From Streptomyces sp. NRRL F-2664 (lineage in GTDB: Bacteria; Actinomycetota; Actinomycetes; Streptomycetales; Streptomycetaceae), in NCBI RefSeq assembly GCF_000719345.1, contig NZ_JOFX01000003.1:1-64000 (forward strand): 64,000 nucleotides of DNA, read 5' to 3'. Below are positions 16,209 to 25,135 of this stretch, piece after piece. The position numbers and the translations under genes were made by a program. Under the pieces are notes generated by a model, which was not told the origin of the DNA, searched no databases, and was given only the letters and a program-made list of their open reading frames with translations. The first letter of the stretch is position 1; the number at the start of each line of letters is the position of its first letter.

Positions 16209-17090
16209 CTAGGCGGCGCCCGACATCCGGGCGAAGACCACCACATTGCTGTCGTAGTAGTGCTTCTTGGGGTCGAAGTCGCCGCCGCAGGTCACCAGGC
16301 GCAGGCCGGCGTGGTCGAGGTTCTTGTAGACCTCCAGCGTGGGGAACTCGGCCTTGGGGTACTGGCTGACCCGGTCCACCGTGAAGGTGACCGTCTTGCC
16401 GTCCTTGCGGGTCACCTTGATCGTGTCTCCGCCCTTCATCGACTTCAGCTTCTCGAACACCGCTGCTGCTCCGTTCCACGTGACGTGCCCTGCGATCACG
16501 GCCGGTCCCTGGGAGCCGGGCGTCGGGCCCGGCTCGTACCAGCCGGCGAGGGCGGGGTCCTTGGGGGTCTGCATGGTGCCATCGGCGTTCTGCCGCAGCG
16601 TCTCCAGGGAGCTGGTCACCCCCAGGGAGGGGATCGTGATCTTCTGCGGCTCCGACCGGGCGAGGGCCGGCGCGGCCCGGCCGGCGCCGGCGCCCGTACC
16701 GGTGCCGGTGGCGGCGTCGGCGCCCGTAGCGCTCTGCGATCCGTCCGCCGGCTGCGCGGCACCGCCGGCGGGGGCGGGGGCTCCGGCCTGCCCGGCCTGC
16801 CCCTGCGGTGCGGGGGGCTTCGCCGCGTTCTGGCCTCCGCAGCCGGCCAGGAGCAGCCCGGCGAGGGCCGCGGCGGCCAGGGGGCGTACGGTCCGGCGCG
16901 CGGCCGGCCGGAGGTGCCGGACGGGGGGTGGGGCGGTCGGGGGCGCCGGGAGGGTCCGGGACGCCGGGAGGGCCGGGGGCGTCGACGCGGTCGCGGCGGT
17001 CGGGCCGGTGCGCTCGGTCGGGCCGGTCGGATGTGTCGGCTCGGTCCGTCCGGCGGGGTCGGCGCGGCCGGGTACGGGGGCTCGCTTCAC
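16209..17090 (-). CDS. Class E/F sortase (transpeptidase)
   Basis: A 293-residue sortase. A long Pro/Thr-rich N-terminal region is followed by a membrane segment (about 71-84, ending LLLAGC), a low-complexity Gly/Ala linker and the catalytic beta-barrel (about 148-293). Catalytic residues visible are His202 in AGHVTW, Cys268 in LVTCGG and Arg288 near the C-terminus. The LAGC could in principle serve as a lipobox. Class E/F enzymes in Streptomyces anchor or process surface proteins outside the membrane. The GTG start overlaps the stop of the CHRD-like gene (GTGA), so translation is coupled. No LPXTG/LAXTG substrate is seen nearby. Confidence 0.85.
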   Translation of the reverse strand: MKRAPVPGRADPAGRTEPTHPTGPTERTGPTAATASTPPALPASRTLPAPPTAPPPVRHLRPAARRTVRPLAAAALAGLLLAGCGGQNAAKPPAPQGQAGQAGAPAPAGGAAQPADGSQSATGADAATGTGTGAGAGRAAPALARSEPQKITIPSLGVTSSLETLRQNADGTMQTPKDPALAGWYEPGPTPGSQGPAVIAGHVTWNGAAAVFEKLKSMKGGDTIKVTRKDGKTVTFTVDRVSQYPKAEFPTLEVYKNLDHAGLRLVTCGGDFDPKKHYYDSNVVVFARMSGAA

Positions 17091-17911
17091 GCGCCGCCCC
17101 CCGTGCTCTCCTGGCGGACGGGGACGGCCGAGGCCCGCTTGCGGGAGAGGGCCACGGCACCGGCCGCCACGGCGAGCACGGTGATCGCCACGCCGTCGCG
17201 CATGGTCACCTCCACCGTGGCGTTCCCCACCGATCCGCCGCCGGTCTCGATGGCGCCGACCGGAATGGATCCCACGGCCGCCCCCTTGACCTCTCCGCAG
17301 TTGGTCGGGGCCGTGGCCTCCTGGGGCAGCTTCGGGTCGAGCTCGCTCTTGCCGGCGCCTTCGAAGTCGTACTTGCCGTTCTTGTTGCGGTCGATGCCGT
17401 GCTGGACGACGTGCAGGTCCTTGATGTGGTCGACCACGTCCTGGCCGACGGTGATGGTCCGCTTGTAGGAGATCTTGCCCTTCTTGTCCGCGACGGGCAT
17501 GCGGTCCACGGCGAGGCCGCTCGCGGGCTTGGTGTCCCCTGTCGTGGTGAGCGAGATGTTGATGTCGCCGTAGTCGTGCGTGGCTTCGGTGTTGTCGAGG
17601 ATCCCGTCGCGGTTCGTGTCGTCCGTCGCGTCGGGGCACTTGAAGTCGTGTCCCTTGGTCGAGCCGTGCAGGTGCTGCGCCGACGGCGATCCGGGCACCA
17701 TGCCTTCGGATTCGATCTGCACGGTCAGCTGGTTCCCCTTGAGGCTGAGCATGACCGTGCCGCGTGCTCCCGAATCGTTCAGCTGCGCCAGGTCGATCTG
17801 GTACGCCTTTGCGCCCTCCGCGAGAGCTGGTCCGGAAAGACCGAGGGTCAGGAACACGGCGGCGGGTACAGCGGCGAGAACCACGTGGCGACCGGCGCGC
17901 TTGACTATCAC
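17087..17911 (-). CDS. Secreted CHRD-like protein with C-terminal membrane anchor
   Basis: A 274-residue exported protein with a signal peptide (about 1-31, ending PALAEG). Its beta-rich body resembles a CHRD domain (NDSGARGTVMLSLKGNQLTVQ, HLHGSTKGHDFKCPD). Two Asp-rich loops (DTNRDGILDNTEA and DRNKNGKYDFEG) look like calcium-binding EF-hand/dockerin loops. A C-terminal hydrophobic segment (ITVLAVAAGAVAL) is followed by SRKRAS, as in membrane-retained proteins, but there is no LPXTG motif before it. AGGAG stands 5 nt before the GTG at 17911, which overlaps the stop of the upstream gene. The following gene is a sortase, so the pair may act together at the cell surface. Confidence 0.75.
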   Translation of the reverse strand: MIVKRAGRHVVLAAVPAAVFLTLGLSGPALAEGAKAYQIDLAQLNDSGARGTVMLSLKGNQLTVQIESEGMVPGSPSAQHLHGSTKGHDFKCPDATDDTNRDGILDNTEATHDYGDINISLTTTGDTKPASGLAVDRMPVADKKGKISYKRTITVGQDVVDHIKDLHVVQHGIDRNKNGKYDFEGAGKSELDPKLPQEATAPTNCGEVKGAAVGSIPVGAIETGGGSVGNATVEVTMRDGVAITVLAVAAGAVALSRKRASAVPVRQESTGGGA

Positions 17912-18636
17912 ATTCGCTCCTGTTCCGTGGATCCCCGGGACGGGAATCGCAGATCGTACGGGGTCGGGACGAGTCCCCGGAGAGGAACTCGTTCCTTCTT
18001 CGGCGCCCCAACGCCTGTGGATGGGTTTCTCTTTGGGAATTTCGCGGCGCCCCCTGCGTCCGGCAGCCTTCCGCCGGTCATCCAGATGCGCGACATGGCA
18101 TCGGCCAGGGAGGGGAAGCGGGCGGCCTCGCAGAGCATCACCGAGAGCACGAGCATTCCGTGCGCGGTCGATTTCGGATCACGGTTGCGGTGCAGTCGCA
18201 TGACCGCGTCGCCCAGGGGCCGGCGCCCCAGGAGGACCCCGGTACGCCGCACACCGGCTGCCGCCTCCAGGTCGGGGCAGCGCCCGCCGAAGGGCAGTTC
18301 CTGCGTTCGACTGACGCCCGGCGGCGCGGCCGCGTCGCGCACGTGGCGTACGTACGCCTCCGGCGGGGCCTGCCCGTTCTCGAAGGTGTTGCGGAATCCG
18401 ATGATGCGAGGGCCCGCAGCGGGCGGGCGGAGCTCGATGTAGAGCTCTATGAACAAGCCCAGAAGTTGAATGCGGAGGGGGAGGTGGGTTTCCCCGCCTT
18501 CCCCCCGGCCGGCCATGCTGAGAACACCGTGAGCATCCGCTGCTCTCGACCGGATGGCCGACATCAGGAGCCGGTACTCGTCCACCGATGCGTACGCCGA
18601 GGAAAACGACACGGGTTTCAGCATGGCCGTCTGCAT
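17908..18636 (-). CDS. Ribosome-inactivating-protein (RIP) family homologue, predicted rRNA N-glycosidase
   Basis: A 242-residue protein that follows the ricin A-chain/Shiga toxin fold order. It has PVSFSSAYASVDEYRLLMSA with the conserved Tyr21, then PRIIGFRNT (ricin AYVVGYRAG), LPFGGRCPDLEAAAG (ricin FAFGGNYDRLEQLAG), VLLGRRPLGDAVMRL (ricin IELGNGPLEEAISAL) and the active-site helix SVMLCEAARFPSL with Glu170 and Arg173. The two stacking tyrosines of ricin (Tyr80, Tyr123) align with Arg77 and Cys120, so activity may be altered. No signal peptide or B-chain is visible. The C-terminal 45 residues are basic. No Shine-Dalgarno precedes the ATG at 18636. Bacterial RIPs are rare; a Streptomyces coelicolor example is known to depurinate rRNA. 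The stop overlaps the CHRD-like gene start. Confidence 0.75.
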   Translation of the reverse strand: MQTAMLKPVSFSSAYASVDEYRLLMSAIRSRAADAHGVLSMAGRGEGGETHLPLRIQLLGLFIELYIELRPPAAGPRIIGFRNTFENGQAPPEAYVRHVRDAAAPPGVSRTQELPFGGRCPDLEAAAGVRRTGVLLGRRPLGDAVMRLHRNRDPKSTAHGMLVLSVMLCEAARFPSLADAMSRIWMTGGRLPDAGGAAKFPKRNPSTGVGAPKKERVPLRGLVPTPYDLRFPSRGSTEQERM

Positions 18637-18889
18637 CAGGTGGAGGAGCCGGATCCCGGACTCCTCGGAAGTAATCTGAAGGGAATCGGTTCGGTCCTGC
18701 TGTACTCACGCACGCGCATCCACCGCCTTCGACATCATTCCGATCGTCGGCGCGCGGGGACTGGATCTCCGCCGCCGGTTTCGGTTTCGGTTCGGTCTCG
18801 ACCTTTGTAGTCCTCGCGGCGGCGACGGGACGAATACTTGGCCTCTGTTGCCAAAAAATCAGCGCGTGGTCCCGGCGGGTGCGATGCGG
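18637..18889. other. Intergenic region upstream of the RIP homologue, with repeats
   Basis: This 250-bp spacer is less GC-rich than its surroundings. It carries a near-tandem GGTTTC, GGTTTC, GGTTC, GGTCTC array at about 18777-18799. The word TCGGTTCGGTC appears twice, at about 18686-18696 and 18788-18798, roughly 102 bp apart. A run of six T on the minus strand (18853-18858) follows the molybdenum hydroxylase operon and may aid termination. No clear -10/-35 pair for the RIP gene could be assigned. Confidence 0.4.
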
Positions 18890-19861
18890 TCAGCGGGCCG
18901 GGCGGGCGGCGTCCGGGGCGACCGCCCGTTCGAGGACTTCCAGGACCGTGTCGCGGAACAGGGTGGCCTTGTACCCGGTCTGCGGCAGCGGCCGGCAGCG
19001 GTCCAGTACGGTCGCGGCCGCCGCGGCGAGCGTCCCGGGGGTGGCTTCGCGGCCGATGAGGGCGGACTCCACCTCCCCGAGCCGCAGCGGGACGCGGGCC
19101 ACCCCGCCCGCGGCGACGGCGGCGTGCGTCACGGTGGTCCCGTCGAGCGTGACGCGGGCGACGGCCTCGACGAGCGGCCACTCCGCGTGGGCGCGAGCGG
19201 TGGTCCGGTGGCAGGCGGCGCGTTCGCCGGGCAGCGGTGCCGGCAGCCGGACCGCCGTGAGGATGCGGTCGGGCGGCAGCAGGTGGTCGGTGTGGTGGAG
19301 CCGGTCGCCGTCGCCGTACAAGTCGGCGACGGCGCGCGGGGATTCGCCGTGGATCTCGGCCTCGGCGTCGTGGGCGAGCAGGGCCATCGCCAGGGTGGAC
19401 GGGTGCGGGGCGATGCAGGGGCCTGTCCCGCACACCACGGCGAAGTGGTGGTCGCCCTCGCGCGCGGGGCAGCCGGCCCCGCCCTTCTGCAGGCAGCTGA
19501 TGTGCGGGTTGCGGTAGTACCAACAGCGGTTGCGCTGGAGCAGGTTGCCGCCCACGGTGCCCGCGGCACGGATCTGCGGGGTGGCCGCGGTCCCGGCGGC
19601 CAGGGCGAGGGCCGGCCAGCCGTCCCGGACCCGGGGGTCGGCGGTCAGCGCGGCGAGGGTGGTCAGGGCGCCGATCCGCAGCCCGCCGCCGGGCAGCGGC
19701 CCGGTGCCCCGGAGTTCCGCGGTGCCGTCCAGATCGGTGAACGGTCCGGTGGACAGGCCGCTGCGCTGCCGCGCGCCGGTGTCGGTCCCGCCGGCGCGCA
19801 GCTCGCCGCCGCCGGCCCGTACGGCCTCGGAGAGGTCGGTGGGATCGGGCTCGGTGCTCAC
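18890..19861 (-). CDS. Molybdenum hydroxylase FAD-binding subunit (PaoB/YagS-like)
   Basis: A 323-residue FAD subunit of a xanthine dehydrogenase-type enzyme. The flavin-binding motifs are AGGTDTGARQRSG near the N-terminus and ATPQIRAAGTVGGNLLQ. The next segment, QRNRCWYYRNPHISCLQKGG with further Cys (GCPAR and VVCG), resembles the extra [4Fe-4S]-carrying insertion of periplasmic aldehyde oxidoreductase subunit PaoB. The subunit passes electrons from the Fe-S/Mo protein to an acceptor. The GTG start overlaps the stop of the fused Fe-S/Mo gene (GTGA). No Tat signal is visible, so a cytoplasmic location is likely. Confidence 0.85.
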   Translation of the reverse strand: MSTEPDPTDLSEAVRAGGGELRAGGTDTGARQRSGLSTGPFTDLDGTAELRGTGPLPGGGLRIGALTTLAALTADPRVRDGWPALALAAGTAATPQIRAAGTVGGNLLQRNRCWYYRNPHISCLQKGGAGCPAREGDHHFAVVCGTGPCIAPHPSTLAMALLAHDAEAEIHGESPRAVADLYGDGDRLHHTDHLLPPDRILTAVRLPAPLPGERAACHRTTARAHAEWPLVEAVARVTLDGTTVTHAAVAAGGVARVPLRLGEVESALIGREATPGTLAAAAATVLDRCRPLPQTGYKATLFRDTVLEVLERAVAPDAARPAR

Positions 19862-22422
19862 GTACGCAGTCCTTCCAGGAGCCGGTCGGGGCGGATGGGC
19901 ATGTCGTACGGGCGCCAGCCGGTGGCGTCGCGGACGGCGTTGGCCAGGCAGGCCGCGGTGGGCAGGGTGGCGATCTCGCCGAGGCCGACGCCGCCCCCGG
20001 GGACGTGGTCGAAGCCCTCCTGGTGGAAGTGGACGGTGATCTCGGGGGTGTCGCCGATCCCCGGGATGCGGTAGTCCTCCAGGTTCTCGGTGAGCACCCG
20101 GCCGGTGGCCGGGTCGGTGCGCCGCTCCTCGAACAGGGCGTAGCCGATGCCCTGGATGACGGCGCCCTCGCACTGGCCGCGGGCGAGCCGGTCCTCGTGG
20201 ATGCGGCCGGCGGCGATGCCGCTCCACACGCTCAGCGGGCGGATCCGGCCGAGCCGGGTATCGACCTCGACCTCGGCGACCTGCACCGATCCGGTGAAAC
20301 CGCGGCCGACGGACAGGCCGGCCAGGGCGAAGGGGGTGACGAAGCCCCGCCGGTCGCGGGGGCGCCGGCCGACGACCCGCACGCCGTGGGCGGCGTCCAG
20401 CCGGGCCCCTACGTCCCTTCCGCCGAGCGCCTCGCGCAGCCGGGCGGCGGCGTCCGCGGCGGCGGGCACGAGGGAGGGGGTGGTGCGGCTGCCGCCCGAG
20501 AGGGGGCCGTGGACGGTGTCGCTGCGCCCGATGTCGGCCCGCACCCTGGCCTCGGGGAGGCCGAGCGCCTCGGCGACGGCCCGGCGCAGCACGGTCCGTG
20601 AGCCGGTGCCCATGTCCTGTACGGCGCAGCGGGCGACGACGGTCCCGTCCTCGACGGTGAGTTCGACCTCGGTGCCGGGGTCTAGGAAGTACAGCCAGTT
20701 GGCGGCCGCGACGCCGACTCCGCGGCGGAAGCGTCCGGTGCCGCCGCGGCGGCCCGACCAGACGGGGAGGGCCGCGGCCCGTTCGTAGAGGGCGTGCCGC
20801 TTGGAGTTGCCGTCCCAGCGGCGGCGCAGGGCGATCGGGTCCTGTCCGAGGCGGTGGGCCATCTCGTCGACGGCCTGTTCCAGGGCCCAGCACATGGTGG
20901 GTCCGCCCGGACCGCGGAAGGGTGCGCCGGGGGGCCGGTGGGTGACGGTGTCGAAGTCGCGCAGGCGGCGGGGGGCCCGGCCGTACATGAAGCGGGCCAG
21001 TGCGGCGACGCTGCCGCCCACGGAGACGCCGCCGTCGCTGTCGACGTCCATGGCGAGCGCGCTGAGGTCGCCGGAGGCGTCGGCGGCCATCGCCAGCCGG
21101 ATGCGGGCGCCGGGCCGGTGGCCGCCGTCGGTGAGTTCCTCGTCCCTGTCCAGCACGACCCGTACCGGGGCGCCGTGCAGCCGGGCCAGCTCCACCGCGG
21201 CGACGACGTCGGCGGTGAGGCCCATCTTGCAGCCGAAGCCGCCGCCCACGTGGACGGCCCGGGCGACGACGCGTTCCGGGGGCAGGTCGAAGCGTTCGGC
21301 GGCGAGTTCGGCCACGCGTCCGACCGACTGGGTGGAGACGTGGATGTGGAGGGTGCCGTCGGTCCAGTGGGCGAGGCAGGCGTGCGGCTCCAGCGGGGTG
21401 TGGGTCTGGGAGGCTGTGGTGAACACGCCCTCGACGACCCTTTCCGGGTGGTCGCTACGGGCCTTCCGGATGCGGCGTACGGCCGCGGCGGGGCGCCGGC
21501 TCATGGCGGACGGGCCCCGCAGGTTGCCGCGCCAGCGGGCGGGGACCAGTTGGGGGGTCTCGCCGGAGCCGGGTGCTCTTTTGCGCGCGGCCTTGTCCTC
21601 GTAGACCGGGGGCCCTTCGCCGGTGCGGGCCTGGCGTCCGTCCAACGCGGCCGGGAGCACGTCGTAGTCGACCGTGACGCGGGCGGCGGCGGCGCGGGCG
21701 GCGGCCCGGTCGGGTGCCGCGACCGCGGCGACCGGCTGGCCGACGTAGCGGACCACGCCGTCGGGGGGCAGTAGCGGCACGTAGGGCAGGTCGCCCGCTT
21801 CGAGGGAGCGTACGCGGGCGTGGGCGTGCGGGGAGCGGATGATCACGCCCTCCAGGAGGCCCTCGGGGCGCAGGTCGGTGGTGTAGCGGGCCGATCCGTC
21901 GGTCTTCTGCGGGGCTTCGGTGCGGGGCACCGCTGCGGCCTCCCCGCCGGCCGGTGTGGTGTCGTAGTCGCCCGCGCAGGCGGCGGCCACCGCCCTGAAG
22001 ATGCCCTCGTAGGCGCCGCAGCGGCACAGGTGGCCGGCCAGGGCCTCCGCGATCTGTCCGCGGTCGGGCCGGTTGGGGCCGTGCTCGGCGCGCCGGCGGT
22101 CGTGGAAGGCAGCCGCTTCGACGACGAATCCCGGGGTGCAGTAGCCGCACTGGAGGGCGTCCTCGGCCGCGAAGGCACGCGTCACGGGGTGGTCGGCGAG
22201 ACCCTCCACGGTGGTCACCCGCCGTCCGGCCAGCCGGGCGGCAGGAGTCAGGCAGGACACCCGGGGCTCGCCGTCGACCTGGATGGTGCAGGCACCGCAG
22301 ACGCCGCCCCCGCAGACCAGCTTGGTGCCGGTGAGGCCCAGGCGGTCGCGCACCACCTCCACCGCGGCCGGGTCGTCGTCCACGTCGACCGTGTGCCGGG
22401 CGCCATTGACCTCGAAGTCCAC
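19858..22422 (-). CDS. Fused [2Fe-2S] and molybdopterin-binding subunit of a xanthine dehydrogenase/aldehyde oxidase family enzyme
   Basis: An 854-residue fusion. Residues about 1-160 are the small iron-sulfur subunit with both clusters: CGGGVCGACTIQVDGEPRVSC, and CGYCTPGF plus CRCGAYEGI. After a short linker the molybdopterin part (about 165-850) shows VRYVGQPVAAVAA, GGGFGCKMGLT, PFRGPGGP, QDMGTGSRT and the terminal GVGLGEIATLP carrying the conserved catalytic Glu. Small and large subunits are usually separate proteins in this family, so the fusion is slightly unusual though known. Together with the FAD protein it forms a two-gene enzyme oxidising an aldehyde or N-heterocycle with water. GAGGAG precedes the GTG at 22422. 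No maturation genes are nearby. Confidence 0.85.
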   Translation of the reverse strand: MDFEVNGARHTVDVDDDPAAVEVVRDRLGLTGTKLVCGGGVCGACTIQVDGEPRVSCLTPAARLAGRRVTTVEGLADHPVTRAFAAEDALQCGYCTPGFVVEAAAFHDRRRAEHGPNRPDRGQIAEALAGHLCRCGAYEGIFRAVAAACAGDYDTTPAGGEAAAVPRTEAPQKTDGSARYTTDLRPEGLLEGVIIRSPHAHARVRSLEAGDLPYVPLLPPDGVVRYVGQPVAAVAAPDRAAARAAAARVTVDYDVLPAALDGRQARTGEGPPVYEDKAARKRAPGSGETPQLVPARWRGNLRGPSAMSRRPAAAVRRIRKARSDHPERVVEGVFTTASQTHTPLEPHACLAHWTDGTLHIHVSTQSVGRVAELAAERFDLPPERVVARAVHVGGGFGCKMGLTADVVAAVELARLHGAPVRVVLDRDEELTDGGHRPGARIRLAMAADASGDLSALAMDVDSDGGVSVGGSVAALARFMYGRAPRRLRDFDTVTHRPPGAPFRGPGGPTMCWALEQAVDEMAHRLGQDPIALRRRWDGNSKRHALYERAAALPVWSGRRGGTGRFRRGVGVAAANWLYFLDPGTEVELTVEDGTVVARCAVQDMGTGSRTVLRRAVAEALGLPEARVRADIGRSDTVHGPLSGGSRTTPSLVPAAADAAARLREALGGRDVGARLDAAHGVRVVGRRPRDRRGFVTPFALAGLSVGRGFTGSVQVAEVEVDTRLGRIRPLSVWSGIAAGRIHEDRLARGQCEGAVIQGIGYALFEERRTDPATGRVLTENLEDYRIPGIGDTPEITVHFHQEGFDHVPGGGVGLGEIATLPTAACLANAVRDATGWRPYDMPIRPDRLLEGLRT

Positions 22423-22654
22423 GAGTCGTACTCCTCAAGCGTGGGGTGGTGGGCGCGGGGGCCGCGCGCGCACCGTCACGCTCCTTGATATCCCGCTCCA
22501 CGGGCCGGCGCAGTGCGGCGTACGGCCGCCCGCGCGGGCCCGGGACCCCCGGGACCGGGCTGCGGGCCCGAGGGGCGCAGGCCGGTGGTTGCTCCGTTCG
22601 CGGTGCGCCGTAATCCGCTGCGGGGGGCGCGGGGGTGCGCAGTAGCATCCCGGG

Positions 22655-23869
22655 ATGCCGAACATCACCAGCTTGACGCCGGAGGCCGGCCGGACCGATG
22701 CGGCCGCGCTGCGGGCGTACGACGCCGACCTGCTGGCGCGCTGCGCCGTCGACCGCGGGCAGCCGTGGTGGCGCCGGACGGCCTGTGCGCAGGCGCTGGC
22801 GGGCCGGGTGCCGCAGGCGCGCCTGGATGAGCTGCTCGCGTGCGTCCGCGACCCCGGGGACACCGGCACGGTCCGCAAGGCACTGCTCGGCGTGCTGTCG
22901 GACCGGGCCGAACTGCTGCCCTGGCTGCGGCACGAGGACCGGCGGCAGGAGGAGGCGTACGGCATGCCGGAGGCGGTCCTGCGGGCGCGGGGCGCCCTCG
23001 GGGACCTCACGGCGGCGGGCGAGTTGGCGACCTTGGCCTTCAGCCACTGGGGGTCGTGGCGGGCGGTCGGTGAGGCGGGGCTCGACGCGCTCTCGGACCG
23101 GTACGGGTCGCAGGCGGTGCTCGCGGAACTCGCGGACGGGCGGCCCGAGGACCGCGCCGTGGCCGTGCGCGTCCGGCACCGGGCCGGAGCGGACGTCGTC
23201 GACGCGCTCGCGGACCCCGACCCCGGGGTGGCCCACCTCGCGCAGTCCCTGCTGACCTGCCCGGACCGGATCCGCGCCTACCTCGCCGGTGCTCCGACCG
23301 CCGACGCCGCGCTGTGGGCGGCCTACGCCCTGCACCGGCTGACCGGTGACGCGGCGCAGACCCGGGCCGTGAACACGGCGTTGGGCCGTCCGCGGGTGGA
23401 GGTGGAGGGGCTGGACGAGGAGCTGCGCCGGGCGATCGTGCACGCGTACGCGCCCGAGTGCGAGAAGCAGAGCGATCCGCGCTGGCGGATCGAGGCGTTG
23501 TGCACGCAGCCGCCCCGTCCCCCGGACGAGGAGCGGCAACTGGCCGCGGCGACGGCGGCGCTGGCGGGGGCCGGTCTGGTGCCGCGTCCTGCGCTCTCCT
23601 GCGGCGAGGTCCACCGCCAGGGTGGCGGGACGTACCACGTCATCCGTTACGGGGAGGGCGGCCGGAGCGAGGTGTTGATCAGCACGCTGGGGCCGTTCGC
23701 GGGCGGCCCCGTGGAGGACCCCGCCGCCCGGGCCGCTCTGGAGGGGGCCGGTTTCCGCTGGATCGACGGGACCACGGGGGCGGTCCGCGTGACCGGCCTC
23801 GGCGTCTACTACTTCGGTGCGCGCGAGCCGCTCGACGTGCACACGCTGCTGTTCTACTGGCAGGACTGA
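22655..23869 (+). CDS. HEAT-repeat-like protein of unknown function
   Basis: A 404-residue protein whose first 240 residues are short amphipathic helical pairs reminiscent of HEAT/armadillo repeats (for example DPGVAHLAQSLLTCPDRIRA and DAALWAAYALHRLTGD). A more globular C-terminal part contains GEVHRQGGGTYHVIRYGEGG and ends in a beta-rich FYWQD. No export signal is seen. The function is unknown; such repeats usually mediate protein binding. It is divergent from the molybdenum hydroxylase operon, sharing a 230-nt spacer. It converges with the M20 hydrolase gene. Confidence 0.65.
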   Translation: MPNITSLTPEAGRTDAAALRAYDADLLARCAVDRGQPWWRRTACAQALAGRVPQARLDELLACVRDPGDTGTVRKALLGVLSDRAELLPWLRHEDRRQEEAYGMPEAVLRARGALGDLTAAGELATLAFSHWGSWRAVGEAGLDALSDRYGSQAVLAELADGRPEDRAVAVRVRHRAGADVVDALADPDPGVAHLAQSLLTCPDRIRAYLAGAPTADAALWAAYALHRLTGDAAQTRAVNTALGRPRVEVEGLDEELRRAIVHAYAPECEKQSDPRWRIEALCTQPPRPPDEERQLAAATAALAGAGLVPRPALSCGEVHRQGGGTYHVIRYGEGGRSEVLISTLGPFAGGPVEDPAARAALEGAGFRWIDGTTGAVRVTGLGVYYFGAREPLDVHTLLFYWQD

Positions 23870-23896
23870 GGGCCGGTCGGGCTGCCGGGCTGCCGG

Positions 23897-25135
23897 TCAG
23901 GTGTCCCGGCCGCCGGTGTCGCGGCCCGGGAGGGTGGCGGCGTGCAGGGCCGCGCAGGCGTGGACGGCGGCGCCGGTGGCCATGGCGTCCTCGTCGAAGA
24001 CCACGCGGTCGCAGTGGATGTCCGGGGCGTGCTCGGGCGCGGTGCCCGGCGGGCACGCCCCGAGGAAGGCCATGGCGCCCGGGACCTGCTGCAGGACGTA
24101 CGAGAAGTCCTCGGCGCCCATGATCGGTTCGGCCAGGTGGTGGACCCGGCGGGGACCGAGGAGCGTGGCCGCGGCGTCGTGCAGGGCCGCCGTGCGGGCG
24201 GGGTCGTTGACGACGGGCGGATAGCCCTCGGTCAGGGTGACGTCGGCGCGGGCGCCGTGCGCGGCGGCCACGTGGTGGGCGATCCGGGTGATGCCGTCGC
24301 GCACCAGGTGCCGCGTGGCGGGGGTGAGGGTGCGGAAGGTGCCGTGGATCTCGGCGGTTTCGGGGATGACGTTGGGCGCCGTGCCGGCGTGGATCGAGGC
24401 GACGGTGACGACGGCCGGATCGAAGACGTCCACGGTGCGCGTGACCAGGGTCTGCAGGGCCTGGACGATCGCGCAGGCGACGGGCACCGGGTCGAGGGCC
24501 CGGTGCGGGGCCGAGGCGTGGCCGCCGCGGCCGCGTACGGTCACGTGCAGCCCGTCGGACGCGGCGAAGGTGGGTCCGGGCCGCAGGTGCAGGGTGCCGC
24601 TCGGGAAGCGGGTGGTGACGTGGAGGGCGAAGGCGGCGGTGACACGGCCGCCTTCGGCGGTCTCCAGCACGCCTTCGTCGATCATGTGGCGGGCACCGCC
24701 CCCCGACTCCTCCGCGGGCTGGAACATGAGGACGACCCGGCCCGCCAGGTGCCGGCGGTGGGCGGCGAGCAGCCGGGCGGCTCCGACGAGCATCGCGGTG
24801 TGCAGGTCGTGCCCGCAGGCGTGCATGGCGCCGGGTACGGCGGAGGCGAAGGCGAGGCCCGTCTCCTCGTGCAGTGGCAGGGCGTCCATGTCGGCCCGCA
24901 GCAGGACCGACGGGCCGGGCCGGGCGCCGTCGAGGCGTGCGGTGACGGAACTGGAGTGCGCCCCGGGGACCACCTCCAGTCCCAGGCCGTCCAGGGCCTC
25001 CAGGACGGCCTGTTGGGTGCGGGGCAGGTGCGCGCCTGTTTCGGGGTGGCGGTGGAGGGTGCGGCGCAGTGCCACCATGCCGGGGAGCGCGGCGCGCGCC
25101 GCGGCGAGCAGTCCCTCGTCGGGCCCCGCGGTCAT
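23897..25135 (-). CDS. M20 family metallo-amidohydrolase
   Basis: A 412-residue M20D-type amidohydrolase. Visible metal-site elements are LLRADMDALPLHEETG, the HACGHDLHTAMLVGAA motif, EESGGGARHMI, and MGAEDFSYVLQQVPG near the C-terminus; a lid/dimerisation domain (about 190-300) contains GRGGHASAPHRALDPV. Relatives hydrolyse N-acyl or N-carbamoyl amino acids and indole conjugates; the substrate here is unknown. The ATG at 25135 has no good Shine-Dalgarno of its own and overlaps the stop of a 43-codon ORF that does. Translation is therefore probably coupled to that short ORF. Confidence 0.85.
   Translation of the reverse strand: MTAGPDEGLLAAARAALPGMVALRRTLHRHPETGAHLPRTQQAVLEALDGLGLEVVPGAHSSSVTARLDGARPGPSVLLRADMDALPLHEETGLAFASAVPGAMHACGHDLHTAMLVGAARLLAAHRRHLAGRVVLMFQPAEESGGGARHMIDEGVLETAEGGRVTAAFALHVTTRFPSGTLHLRPGPTFAASDGLHVTVRGRGGHASAPHRALDPVPVACAIVQALQTLVTRTVDVFDPAVVTVASIHAGTAPNVIPETAEIHGTFRTLTPATRHLVRDGITRIAHHVAAAHGARADVTLTEGYPPVVNDPARTAALHDAAATLLGPRRVHHLAEPIMGAEDFSYVLQQVPGAMAFLGACPPGTAPEHAPDIHCDRVVFDEDAMATGAAVHACAALHAATLPGRDTGGRDT

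Noticed and set aside
16681..16684. LLLAGC in the sortase considered as evidence that it is a lipoprotein
   Set aside because: Class E/F sortases commonly have a membrane anchor here; the motif is preceded by a long N-terminal extension atypical for lipoproteins.
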